Part shown: in pieces, positions 19,801-24,759 of the stretch | Layout: each line of letters opens with the position of its first letter | Position numbering within the stretch: the first letter of the stretch is position 1 | Source of the DNA: Capnocytophaga haemolytica | Lineage (GTDB): Bacteria; Bacteroidota; Bacteroidia; Flavobacteriales; Flavobacteriaceae | DNA: 64,000 bases | Reading direction: 5' to 3' | NCBI RefSeq assembly: GCF_001553545.1 | Contig: NZ_CP014227.1 | Span: 2,532,501-2,596,500 of the forward strand | Program-made: the position numbers and the translations under genes | The notes under the pieces: model-generated | The model's input: the letters and a program-made list of their open reading frames with translations, nothing else | Databases searched by the model: none | Told to the model about the DNA's origin: nothing

Positions 19801-20789
19801 GAAGCAGGGTTACGATGAGTGTTAATACCATTCTCATCAGTAACAGTACTGTTAAAGAAGTTAGGTCCTTTTCTATGACACCATAGATTATCAAGTAAAT
19901 CTTGACGTCCTGGAGCTTGTATATATTCAAAATTAGGGTTCTTCCCTTTAATTTGAACCGCATCATCTATCCAAGGGAGCTCCCCTTCCAGAGCAGCAAA
20001 ACCTATTTTGGCATTTACAGTTCCCACAGGGGTTGTTTTAAATCCTGAGATAGGGAAGGTAACAGCACCATTTGGCTTATTAATTACAGTAGCAAAGCCA
20101 TTGAACAGAGTAATATAATGGCTTCTTATATCAGGGTTTTCATATACGACATAAAGCACCCAACCTGCAGAACTGTTAACTTCAGAGGCTGTTTGCTGAG
20201 GAGCTTGCATATCAGCGACAAAGTAGGTACCAAAGCCTCCTGCCGCTACTAAGTTAGTAACATCCTTACGAGCAATATACGCCCTATTCTCTTTACCTAC
20301 TTCTGGAACACCTCCCGTAAGACCATCAAAAATAAGCTCATCGGCTGTGAGCTGCTGATAGCCTCCATTAGGTGTTTTAAACTTCACCTTATTAAAGTTA
20401 GCTTGCATCAGACGCCCTTTGTTTAGCTTATCTCTTGTAAAATGAGCAGCCCAATAGAGGTAGGCCTTCTTAATCTTCGAACAACGAGCATTTACCCCTT
20501 TTACAGGATTAAGCAGGTCAGCCGAACTCGAGTTAAAGGTACTCGGATCATTATCCACATCGGTAAAGTTGAGCTCCACACTATTATTTGAATCTTCATT
20601 CTTTAATGGGAAAACTACCTTTGTGGGAGTATTGGCTGGATACTTCCCCTTATTGATAATAGAGTTTCCTATTACCAACATATCCCCCTTTACCGTCTCT
20701 TGGTAGATAGGTGCATAAGGCTTTAACGTTTGTGCAAAGGCGGCAACAGACGCCCATAAGAAACATTGTAATAAAAATAACTTTTTCAT
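4833..20789 (-). CDS. Giant SprB-like repeat adhesin, type IX-secreted (5,318 aa)
   Basis: This is a secreted cell-surface giant protein. The start chosen is the internal ATG at 20789, giving MKKLFLLQCFLWASVAAFAQ, a clean Sec signal peptide; the frame is open 23 codons further upstream but nothing there looks coding. Residues 21-380 form an N-terminal T9SS-adhesin-type region. Residues ~383-480 are a DUF11-like domain (VELVKTVWNTSNQNITG, then LPSTIDF). From ~600 to ~5100 there are several dozen Ig-like SprB repeats of about 75-90 residues, each with an early Cys, a GG-YxY core, an LxxGxYxVxVxD strand and a closing GC. Two non-repeat domains interrupt the array (residues ~1245-1460 and ~2050-2270). 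The last ~85 residues (FTPNDDGQNDGWDPD, RIYDRYGRLIKEL, GDYWYIMRL) are a gliding-type (type B) T9SS sorting domain. The likely role is surface adhesion or gliding, as for F. johnsoniae SprB; that part is inferred. Confidence 0.93.
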   Translation of the reverse strand: MKKLFLLQCFLWASVAAFAQTLKPYAPIYQETVKGDMLVIGNSIINKGKYPANTPTKVVFPLKNEDSNNSVELNFTDVDNDPSTFNSSSADLLNPVKGVNARCSKIKKAYLYWAAHFTRDKLNKGRLMQANFNKVKFKTPNGGYQQLTADELIFDGLTGGVPEVGKENRAYIARKDVTNLVAAGGFGTYFVADMQAPQQTASEVNSSAGWVLYVVYENPDIRSHYITLFNGFATVINKPNGAVTFPISGFKTTPVGTVNAKIGFAALEGELPWIDDAVQIKGKNPNFEYIQAPGRQDLLDNLWCHRKGPNFFNSTVTDENGINTHRNPASENLFGFDAGIADVPNSGNHILDNTTTSVQIKLTAEGGCSDAYNPFMFAFSIEVMRPEVELVKTVWNTSNQNITGQQIQKGTPLVYQLQFRNTGADDVEGMVITDKLPSTIDFDPATANYQFPNSPGMTAADVSYNVANHELTFRIPNSLVSREDHAWHQIRFSVKAASDCSRYIDACSNVIKNQAVATGKGKEDKKQFTAQSYNGVDCSTREEGPSNVVVDLSNCVAERTEVLCKGKVTITAGNGFDTYRWTKKGSTQVLGTKQTLEVSEPGVYRVDKTKPGCVNAPEEITVKYYEEVLNNPISKYINDKRINGEVFKCANDGLDYPQIYLCGANARAEISLSGRVNNAVSYKWQKRVNCTVPSSHPKDCPVRNEYGCTWQDVATGPNVSLRDRGDYRVEITYNPGQCVATHYFTITKNDIRPQVDKRDIICTKKGTIKINNVPTNYKFALYQGTSMLKNYQDSSEFTIDNPGTYTVKIKQELTTTATYSPCIFEETVQIDKRTPNLVVTTKPMNCSTSQGSIRIQLEGNPYPPITYTIKRDNATKDIVDGPTKTNSVDYTKTGLNNGAYIVEAKTDDGCSLTQRVTVAKTTDIQATASVLQDIMCGGQGSVRVTVTGGTPHATTGYNVVMRPGGTSRQTYKNGYTDFTITTAGTYSFEVVDQNGCKVTTAAVTIKKIAEPSFTANYVPTQCGATAKIVVTTTNPTGYNFTFEYSLDNGTYQSGNEFPGVASGRSHTVKVRYKYGSNTCELSPKTVTVPAQTDTHLLASAGVESLIGCGTGANADKAKVRFTNVEGGDGNYQFSFDGGNSWTTNRSAYLPAGTHNLYVKDGAGCQVGPIKVEVKKKPDQPNLQQPTVTYSCEGKGSFTINKPAGYNYEYSIDGGATWRTDNNFKNLAPGTYNVLVRYSDATIPTPNVLFNETFGQGKNTSTPYINKKYHLQLQTGETPKNALGGLSSYGPHKTLADGEYVVTHSLGADNNGAWVIPNDHTGLPDGRYLMVNIGDIIGRDGAILYQRKITDILPNKKIKFSIALMNLLAYTDGRYPGGAPDIALELYYNETGILDGSSRVASERINPRIRGWRNANDWTVKTFELDPGTHGTLYAVVRSYSDVTDGNDLAIDDIYLWQQPEICPFTQTITVKVDNGRAFKIDDSSERTTQPTCNTGTGSYQIGVLNPPAAGYYVSKDGGAFVRETANPFVWNNIAPGNHRVVISYEANNTTPCKFTKNVNISAPTAITAPTVQGGDLGCSPATFELIATGVTGGKAPYKYNFYRGTTRLAGPQASNKHTVNAAGTYTVWAVDDNGCEGAKTTVVVNPAKTLTLQENATGSDYCAAPTAKVAVKVTVTGGGSEAPYTYKLNGIVKSPNNPSDTYVFTGLSAGNYTAEVIGKNGCSATYNFEVKNKIQTVGGAVVIKDIFCTAANKNGKITLTVKDGYPPYTYIIRRGTTQVQGATPVPPTGVISYETATAGTYTFEVTDSKGCKVTASATLTEPAAPTVTVTTTDIKCNGAGNGEAKVTITGGTAPYNLFIGTTPKGMSNGQITLTGIAVGTHTLKIVDAKGCETTTTIVIREPEPLVGFAAVAGLIGCGSGANADKAKVRISNVKGGTPPYQYSFGGNFSSNKEVWVPAGTHTVTIRDAKGCEKQLTVTVPPKIADPVVTQTIVDYDCEGKATVRFTGTPGSYNFEYHIGGKVASGTTGTISGLTPGTYTATIKYRNTVLPANSMLIDEDFGFGAEACLGEIDPLATIELQCFQNCPTTRDCLVNHNGYGIVNRKSQALMINVFPGSWTQPNSRHYAAGTVLGDTDRFMNMDMADGQPGTNDILYEKLVNDVDPTRKIKFELWIYNLFQDNSIPSPQGKLPEDPELTFEIVDASNNVLFRKDSGKIPKNGGNPDAWIKFDGESTNVAGTSSVKIRIRNKNFTGYGCDFLVDDIKAFQEPETCWLEKEITVNVPTGHEFKVTQEGQTNATCNGTNTGKVKFKVENIGSSGSTYNIKVNNVARPALQNLTAATIEIDNLQPGSNTIVFENRGCVVTKTVNITQPNPLSLTATITTPAMCSNNKVARVTLTTVGGTPAYTYTWHPAGGGAPMTQSSPMFDITAPASGSFVVKDANGCVATTTGSFTVREPKLVTFNTEKVGCYSGNNDGWIEVKNIDGNDGYKLQIDGGTSITLTAGATNYRFNGLSQGTHTIRVIDQYGCESSTTVTIDGKLDVNTSVVPVSCVAGKITVTATGGNGTYQYAFKEAGTAGAPVYGAANSITVPVFAGTSKNYEIYVKSGDCTKTSTVTVNKADDVDFTLTKVEPSCNGSADGKITLNNIKGDTTFTVTVTGGATPQTFGGINTRTYTINNLAAGSYSIGVTDKYGCVVNKTITLADFPVLEGTLSVTAGTGQCTTTGTTAIGLTVHIKPADYTNYTARYDLCYSVDNGTSWHAVTGANTNIPVGSGYTPGTSVILQLKTITKGGNCATDPAICTAQMAAYVVPGPIKGVTVSTTVPTFTNGCAHAPAGFNATVTVPAGEGNPPFQYRVNGGAWEPTTPTPNRTYTFNNLIVGRTYLFEVKDSYGCIAVSEKDIYEGVATPAVTVTTEPKHLCAGTTTGGQLTITVTRSASYTSLPANATYNWTIHQKTPGLGTTPGPVMATGGPRPFLAAGVPDTFVAPVPANLAAGTYYVVIRENTPNACQWGSRDVEIKVLSPLTLTFTATTNITCATDGTIDIKANGGGGKYTYKVEPANPADFVNPIAASTAPTLTVPRSNIANAPVHPDPAKNVTVNITVTDQYGCTDVKQHTFVVPPSPKINRIEGETCSTTLGLKVWPQAKAPASPNTDAPPTELGNYEYTIDGGVSWQASNVFTGLVPTTYDVRIREKATGCEYTYPGGYVLSPTLEVELSVDKHISCNTPPDGAIKIEVKKGSGKYHFTVTGPAGATPASGTIVAPATVQNINVTTAGVYTINVHDEATPASCVGFTKTITVNAGEVPNFDVNTQSVTCHGGTDGAIYIIETNAAIGAYTYAIQGSAGVVPAPGADKKIPNLKAGVYTITATAPNNCQFTRTVTVGEPTAITVSATQIQVQQFGCDPSGNAQSAQITVPNSAISGGTPPYVISYQFKAVTGTGNTFIIGDATGGIATITITDSSGCSTVTTRQILPYEGFDENTATVTVTGGTCATGDTAQVKVQRLGGGSFTAGQVFYAHSATKPTSPIGTAPEWQASNTFTNLAVNTLHTFWIGHKTTGCIIQVGYRSVDPNNFRITDPRIKNVTCKGDNDGTASFTLSNTVAGHNYQATFQTSAGGTTIAPITVPASNIITVPNLKPATYTMTVTDLTSQCVQSTTFTIEEPDAALTATTSVQSITCQGNDGKISVVSPTGGWGSYEYYVGNTAPTPSSVWLTTNEFSNLAPGTYHVWIRDRGGCAKPVGGTVMLVNPNPITGTVTITAQNCGVNVGQITVQNVQGGAGKDYIYQLIKDGAPLGSPQTSNVFSGLGAGHYQVVVSDAWGCTATLTSSATLYDPVTDVDAKITKQVTCTPATGATLSVTYQGGSSNLWFTLKTSPAGTVVQQNAIGVFTNVPAGKYKVDVFDRTTGCATATTAAEIDVTDAATVTFTTTQTNVSCHGDNNGSFVVTLPASQTQTDYQVRVVGAAPFTPRVETVNTTPKDIRFEGLTAGVYTITVTSSRSCTTTSTVTITEPNKLIVSNTTTVTTHFKCDADNNAMQAVIKAVADGGTAPYQYAFQVYDGTSTNTSAFTNSDVYSVTSAGSATQTIVVYVRDANGCTASNSTTPIVLPPLKRITDIGIVKTQPINCNQPEKIDITIVGGSNKGYRIDITTTGAGTPVPATQTLTAGVNTLNGVQFDKPGNYTIQVTDLATDCYTSTNYFIDKFDTIEAKATVSSSVTCYGANDGNIELTITGYRGSYRYTVYDANTLTPITPPKTAVIPGSGSATRTDLITGLPQGSYVVRIEEQQSPFCTVTTTTAIIGQPSAPITLSPTITNRLTCNGGGNDGAFSIDAKGGWGTYEYRLLVGGTPHAVYGTYSDTSVFRGLSAATYTVQVRDKGGCETSTNVVIAPPTPITATYTSTVRVNCYGDKTAVIQVTSTTGGSGNYTYELWNVGGAQVYGTQTDTTFSGLYAGVYKVKIIDGWGCDTELGPITILEPDEIRVTAAIVDPQTCLHQATISVTATGGTGAYAYGESATGPWSSVNTFVKGTGTYTFYVRDANGCVSKASNSIDIKDVPPLTIGVRTDTAYVKCNGDASAQITFSATGGLGNYQYKLYKGGVAQTATATQISATDWAFGGLTSGTYQVVVTSVDCVATETIQINEAPALQVGVATHTDISCFGEKDGTISVTVTGGTGKILYAITPRLDRFEEKNFFDKLAKGKYTVLAQDENGCFREFHFEIKEPTLLRAAIDKKTDEVCIGSADGTVSITITGGTPTYTTSIDKVTWTPNKTLYTGLASGTHFIYVKDARGCETTVPVNIGEGVDLQATATVEYSCPNNGVKNTIKASVNPQHSVLTSFSLDGGAKQASGTFNNVAAGVHTITFEHANGCTRTLTVTVEAYTSLTATTATKTDITCYGLKNGTITYEVTGGTGSYTYEITPNTGTFSGTGYTGLSQGYYTVKVRDNVLGCEISQVFNIIEPDQLIATAKTVTETCFGQNDGALSFTIKGGRPAYNYTLKDPSGSVIGSGNLAVGAVVTKTSMTPGRYMLEYGDSGSCTQTLEISIAAAPDLRPSQDIEVKVRCATSSTTYTTGYVVVTFNNANGTLTRSNTSYAINSTDPADARPFAEFNGNQAITHDIDAGDNQEITIFYKGAGVATVCHHTVTKHFDIKRYPGLEVKDKSDVRRPNHVIVEARGGQPPYTYYFNGLYNGTNEYTVRGSDPGRTANGRIYKTVVVRAVDEAGCETFLTLEKEYIKSVPPTHFTPNDDGQNDGWDPDPDRSYPNAVTRIYDRYGRLIKELRAGEKWDGRYDGKEMPSGDYWYIMRLNDEADDREFMGHFTLYR
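13980..14635 (-). other. Second non-repeat (lectin-like) domain inside the adhesin
   Basis: This stretch encodes about 218 residues, from MLIDEDFGFGAEA to the QEPETC motif, that do not follow the SprB repeat pattern. It has the beginning (LIDEDFG), middle (KIKFELWIYNLF) and end (CDFLVDDIKAFQEPETC) typical of a jelly-roll, MAM-like or carbohydrate-binding-like domain. The VDDI strand near its C-terminus matches the DDIYLWQQPEIC strand in the first inserted domain (16405-17055). It is bounded on both sides by SprB repeats. The fold is inferred from motif shape only. Confidence 0.5.
16405..17055 (-). other. First non-repeat (lectin-like) domain inside the adhesin
   Basis: About 215 residues from NVLFNETFGQGKN to DDIYLWQQPEICPF break the repeat array. 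The layout parallels the second insert (13980-14635): an opening NETFGQG/DEDFGFG strand, a central KIKFSIALMNLLAY/KIKFELWIYNLF block, and a closing acidic DDI strand ending in a Cys. These are probably two diverged copies of one ligand-binding domain. No fold can be proven from the sequence alone. Confidence 0.5.
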
Positions 20790-21074
20790 ACTCGTTGAAG
20801 TTATATGTCGTAATATCATCTTTCCGTAGTTTTTATATTGCATAGCTCGCAGCCACACATACTTTATTTACTATCTAAACTGCCCTGAGCCTCCCACTGA
20901 AATTTTAACCTTCTATTAACAAATCTAAGTGCTTTTCTAAGCCTCGGGCTATCAAATTACCCTAAGCAATGTATTTTTATAACAAATTGACTTACAAAGT
21001 AGTATACAAACATACCTCTAAAAGGCTTTTCTGCATATTGCTCTGTATAATAGTTACACTACACTACTCAACCG

Positions 21075-21082
21075 CAAAAGTA
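21075..21082 (-). promoter_or_regulatory. Candidate adhesin promoter -7 box (TACTTTTG)
   Basis: The minus strand reads TACTTTTG about 285 nt above the adhesin ATG. A second match, TATCTTTG, lies at 21390-21397. I cannot tell which is used; both would give long 5' leaders. Confidence 0.4.
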
Positions 21083-21499
21083 AAACATTTATTTTAATTA
21101 AAAAACAATAATCAAAAAATTAACACTATTTAACACTTCGAGAATTTCTTAAAAGCGTTCTTTTTTACACACTATCTTTTTGAATAACCTATAAAATAAA
21201 AACACCAATTCATTTATAATTACTTACAAATCAGCAATCAAAAACATTATTCTCATTTATATAGCACACCGTCAAAAAATTACCCTTCTCACAAAAACAC
21301 CGCGTCCCTTTTTTACCCTACAAAAACTTTTTTTGCAAAAATTAACGTTACTCACAACAACACTTTTCTATTGAAACCAATTTACACGACAAAGATACAC
21401 AATTTATTTTAATGATCGTTCACATACAGAAAATATATAGGTAGGTATTGCAAAGTGCTAAGCAATTATTTACACCTATTATATATAAACGCAAAAATA

Positions 21500-21531
21500 T
21501 TTGGTAGATAAGAAAAGTATTTATATCTTTG
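21500..21531 (+). promoter_or_regulatory. gcvP promoter (TTTG-N20-TATCTTTG)
   Basis: TTTG at 21500-21503 and TATCTTTG at 21524-21531 are separated by 20 nt, a good match to the Bacteroidetes -33/-7 pattern. The transcript would start about 17 nt before the gcvP ATG, leaving no room for a glycine riboswitch. Confidence 0.7.
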
Positions 21532-21554
21532 TCGCATTAAAATTCGTAAAACTT

Positions 21555-24401
21555 ATGAACACAGAACTATTTGAATTACGCCACATCGGGGCTGCGGAAA
21601 AAGACCTCCCCGAAATGCTCCGCACTATCGGAGCCGAAAGCCTTGACGCGCTTATCGATGAAATTATCCCTGAGCACATACGCCTCAGGAAACCACTTGA
21701 CCTCCCTGAGGGGATGAGCGAGTACCAATTGCTGAATCACATTGATACGCTCGCTAAGAAAAATAAAATCTTTAAGAGTTATATTGGGCTGGGTTACCAC
21801 GAGGCAATCACCCCCTCGGTAATCAAGCGTAACATTTTTGAGAACCCAGGTTGGTACACCGCCTACACGCCTTACCAAGCTGAAATCGCACAAGGGCGCT
21901 TAGAGGCACTGCTCAACTTCCAAACGGTCATTGCTGACCTTACTGGAATGGAAATCGCCAACGCCTCTCTCTTGGACGAATCTACATCGGTTGCGGAAGC
22001 GATGCTGATGCTCTTTGACCTACGCTCACGCGAACAGAAGAAAGCCAATGTAAAGCGTTTTTTTGTTTCAGAAGAAATACTCCCTCAGACTTTATTAGTA
22101 CTCACCACCCGCGCCGAGCCTTTTGGCATTGAGGTAGTGGTAGGCAATCACCAAACCACAAGCCTCGACGAGACTTACTTCGGTGCTTTGGTGCAATACC
22201 CTGCAACCAGTGGGGCGCTCTTCAACTACAACGACTTTATCAACGAGGCACATAGCAAGCAAATAAAAGTAGTAGTCGCTGCTGACCTGCTGAGCTTAGT
22301 ACTCTTAGAGGCACCTGCAAACTTCGGTGCTGACGTGGTAGTAGGCAGCTCGCAGCGCTTTGGCATTCCACTGGGCTATGGAGGCCCACACGCAGGCTAT
22401 TTTGCTACTCGGGCTGAGTATAAGCGTTCCATACCAGGGCGCATCATAGGGATCACCATCGATGCCGACAATAACCGCGCACTGCGTATGGCGTTACAAA
22501 CACGTGAGCAGCATATCAAGCGCGAAAAAGCGACCTCCAACATCTGTACCGCTCAGGTGCTGCTAGCAGTGATGGCGGGTATGTACGCCGTATACCACGG
22601 TCCTGAGGGCTTGCGGTACATCGCTCACAAGGTACACCAAGCCACCTTTACCTTAAAGATCCACTTAGAGCAAGCAGGCTTTACGGTGGTGAATAACACA
22701 TTCTTCGACACTGTCAGAGTAAAAGCCAACGCTGCCAAAGTGCGCGAAGTAGCTGAGAAACAAGGTATCAACTTCTATTATCCAACAAGCGATACCATAG
22801 CCATCTCACTAAACGAAACAGTGGGTATCGACGAGCTAAACGCTATTCTTAGCGTATTCTCAGAGGCTGAACACAAGAAGATCACCCCTGTGGGAGCGCT
22901 CATTGAAGGTAATGCCATCCCTGAGGAGTTACAACGCCACAGCGATTTTCTCACTGCTGAGGTGTTCCACCGTTACCATAACGAAACTGATATGATGCGC
23001 TACATTAAGAGCTTAGAGCGCAAAGACTTGTCGCTGAACCACTCAATGATATCGCTTGGCTCGTGCACGATGAAGCTCACTGCCGCTACCGAGATGCTCG
23101 CTTTGAGCAGTGCTGCTTGGGCGAATATCCACCCCTTTGTACCTCGTGAGCAAGCCGAGGGTTACCACATAATGCTTACAGAGTTAGAGCACGATCTGGC
23201 GACTATCACGGGCTTTGCAGCCACTTCTCTACAACCAAATTCAGGAGCTAATGGCGAATACACAGGTTTGATGGTGATCCGCTCATACCATCAGTCAAGG
23301 GGTGAGGGGCACCGCAATGTATGCCTGATACCTGCCTCAGCCCACGGCACCAATCCTGCCTCAGCAGTGATGGCTGGTATGGAAGTGGTGGTAACGGCTA
23401 CCGACGCCCAAGGCAATATCGATGTAGCTGACTTCAAGGAAAAGGCGGAAACCCACCGCGACCGCTTGGCAGCAGTGATGATCACCTACCCTTCCACCCA
23501 CGGCGTATTTGAGTCGTCAATCACTGAGCTGGTGAAGATCGTGCACGAAAACGGCGGCCAGGTGTATATGGACGGTGCTAATATGAATGCCCAAGTGGGG
23601 TTGACCAATCCTGCCACTATTGGTGCTGACGTGTGCCACCTGAACCTACACAAAACATTTGCTATTCCTCACGGCGGTGGAGGTCCTGGGGTAGGTCCTA
23701 TCTGTGTGGCTGCCCACTTGAAGGATTTTCTACCTACCAACCCCATTGTGTCCGTAGGCGGAAAGAAGTCGCATATCGCTGTTTCTGAGGCTCCTTACGG
23801 AAGTGCTTACGTGTGCCTTATTTCCTATGCCTATATCAAGATGCTGGGTGGTAAAGGGCTCGCTGATGCAACGTGCTATGCAATCCTCAATGCTAACTAC
23901 CTCAAAGAGTGTCTTAAGGCGTATTACCCAATACTCTATACAGGTGAAAAAGGTAGGGCAGCCCACGAGATGATCCTTGATTGTCGTCCATTTAAGGAGA
24001 AAGGCATTGAAGCTATCGACATCGCTAAGCGCCTAATGGACTACGGATTCCACGCACCCACCGTCTCTTTCCCCGTAGCAGGCACTCTGATGGTAGAGCC
24101 TACTGAAAGTGAGAGCAAGGCACAACTCGATCAGTTTGTCGAAGCGATGGTGGCTATCCGCAAAGAGATTGACGAATGCAGTGAGGCTGATACTAACAAC
24201 GTGCTAAAGAATGCTCCTCATACACAGGCTATGCTCACCGCTGACGAGTGGCACCTGCCTTACAGTCGACAGAAAGCCGCTTTCCCCCTACCCTACCTCA
24301 GTGAGAATAAGTTTTGGCCTGCAGTGCGCCGCGTAAACGACGCCCACGGTGACAGGAACTTAGTCTGCACCTGCGCCCCTATTGAGGCGTATATGGTTTA
24401 A
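21555..24401 (+). CDS. gcvP: Glycine dehydrogenase (decarboxylating), P-protein
   Basis: This is the P-protein of the glycine cleavage system. It decarboxylates glycine with pyridoxal phosphate and passes the aminomethyl group to the lipoylated H-protein. It is a single 948-residue chain, the normal length for the undivided form, with both aminotransferase-like halves. The C-terminal half holds the PLP site: the conserved HLNLHKTFAIPHGGGGPG motif puts the Schiff-base lysine at residue 700, with STHGVFE and DGANMNAQVGL before it. The start is the ATG 24 nt below the -7 box. The reading frame continues upstream through a TTG at 21501, but those codons overlap the promoter. gcvT and gcvH are not nearby. 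It stands alone between a promoter and a terminator. Confidence 0.97.
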   Translation: MNTELFELRHIGAAEKDLPEMLRTIGAESLDALIDEIIPEHIRLRKPLDLPEGMSEYQLLNHIDTLAKKNKIFKSYIGLGYHEAITPSVIKRNIFENPGWYTAYTPYQAEIAQGRLEALLNFQTVIADLTGMEIANASLLDESTSVAEAMLMLFDLRSREQKKANVKRFFVSEEILPQTLLVLTTRAEPFGIEVVVGNHQTTSLDETYFGALVQYPATSGALFNYNDFINEAHSKQIKVVVAADLLSLVLLEAPANFGADVVVGSSQRFGIPLGYGGPHAGYFATRAEYKRSIPGRIIGITIDADNNRALRMALQTREQHIKREKATSNICTAQVLLAVMAGMYAVYHGPEGLRYIAHKVHQATFTLKIHLEQAGFTVVNNTFFDTVRVKANAAKVREVAEKQGINFYYPTSDTIAISLNETVGIDELNAILSVFSEAEHKKITPVGALIEGNAIPEELQRHSDFLTAEVFHRYHNETDMMRYIKSLERKDLSLNHSMISLGSCTMKLTAATEMLALSSAAWANIHPFVPREQAEGYHIMLTELEHDLATITGFAATSLQPNSGANGEYTGLMVIRSYHQSRGEGHRNVCLIPASAHGTNPASAVMAGMEVVVTATDAQGNIDVADFKEKAETHRDRLAAVMITYPSTHGVFESSITELVKIVHENGGQVYMDGANMNAQVGLTNPATIGADVCHLNLHKTFAIPHGGGGPGVGPICVAAHLKDFLPTNPIVSVGGKKSHIAVSEAPYGSAYVCLISYAYIKMLGGKGLADATCYAILNANYLKECLKAYYPILYTGEKGRAAHEMILDCRPFKEKGIEAIDIAKRLMDYGFHAPTVSFPVAGTLMVEPTESESKAQLDQFVEAMVAIRKEIDECSEADTNNVLKNAPHTQAMLTADEWHLPYSRQKAAFPLPYLSENKFWPAVRRVNDAHGDRNLVCTCAPIEAYMV

Positions 24402-24403
24402 TA

Positions 24404-24459
24404 GCTCTCAGGTCTCAGGTCTCAGCTCACAGAACTGACTCCTGACTCCTAACCCCTAT
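24404..24459. repeat. Heptanucleotide micro-array (8 units)
   Basis: Eight units in exact 7-nt register start 2 nt after the gcvP stop: GCTCTCA, two GGTCTCA, then GCTCACA, GAACTGA, CTCCTGA, CTCCTAA and CCCCTAT. Neighbouring units are the most similar, as expected for tandem duplication followed by drift. Confidence 0.75.
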
Positions 24460-24473
24460 ATAGTGTAGCTTAT

Positions 24474-24512
24474 AGAAAAGGCACTGCGAAAGTATTTCGC
24501 AGTGCCTTTTCT
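24474..24512 (+). terminator. gcvP terminator (18-bp hairpin)
   Basis: The arms 24474-24491 and 24495-24512 pair over 18 bp around a GTA loop. The right arm ends in GCCTTTTCT and is followed by TTATTCTATT, a good intrinsic terminator. The A-rich left arm would allow it to act for the convergent strand too. Confidence 0.85.
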
Positions 24513-24640
24513 TTATTCTATTACCTAAAAATTCCTTAAGATTAAGGGTATAGTGCCATATTGCATTGAGCTTTAGTAGTTCTTTTATCCCATTATAATA
24601 GGTTAATTTTCCGTTATTCTTAGTTTTATTTTCTTATTAT

Positions 24641-24706
24641 TGTTCGAGATCTGTTCGATATTCATTCGATATGTATCCGATACGTGTCCGTAATAGTTTC
24701 GATAAA
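24641..24706. repeat. 11-nt-period array (6 units)
   Basis: Six units in exact 11-nt register carry TTCG or TCCG at a fixed position (first unit TGTTCGAGATC, last GTTTCGATAAA). The same unit recurs at 46641-46695. The array lies just past the 3' end of the MBOAT gene and ahead of the dyad AGAAAATATTTCT. Confidence 0.75.
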
Positions 24707-24759
24707 TGGACAGAGTAGTAAGGAGAAAATATTTCTGCTCGCTGACCCTTGATTTTATT

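Larger units (their letters stand above)
20790..21554. other. Divergent intergenic region, adhesin / gcvP
   Basis: This 765-nt, very AT-rich spacer separates the adhesin (leftward) from gcvP (rightward). It contains candidate minus-strand -7 boxes at 21075-21082 (TACTTTTG) and 21390-21397 (TATCTTTG) for the adhesin, implying a leader of several hundred nt, and the gcvP promoter at 21500-21531. No credible open frame is present. A weak minus-strand frame above 20789 only extends the adhesin without coding character. Confidence 0.65.
24402..24759. other. Convergent intergenic region, gcvP / MBOAT gene
   Basis: This 358-nt spacer holds no gene. It contains a heptanucleotide array (24404-24459), a strong hairpin terminator (24474-24512), an AT-rich stretch, an 11-nt-period array (24641-24706) and, after it, the short dyad AGAAAATATTTCT at 24724-24736. 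Confidence 0.75.

Noticed and set aside
21532..21554. Glycine riboswitch before gcvP
   Set aside because: The predicted leader is only about 17 nt, too short for any riboswitch, and no conserved core is seen further up.
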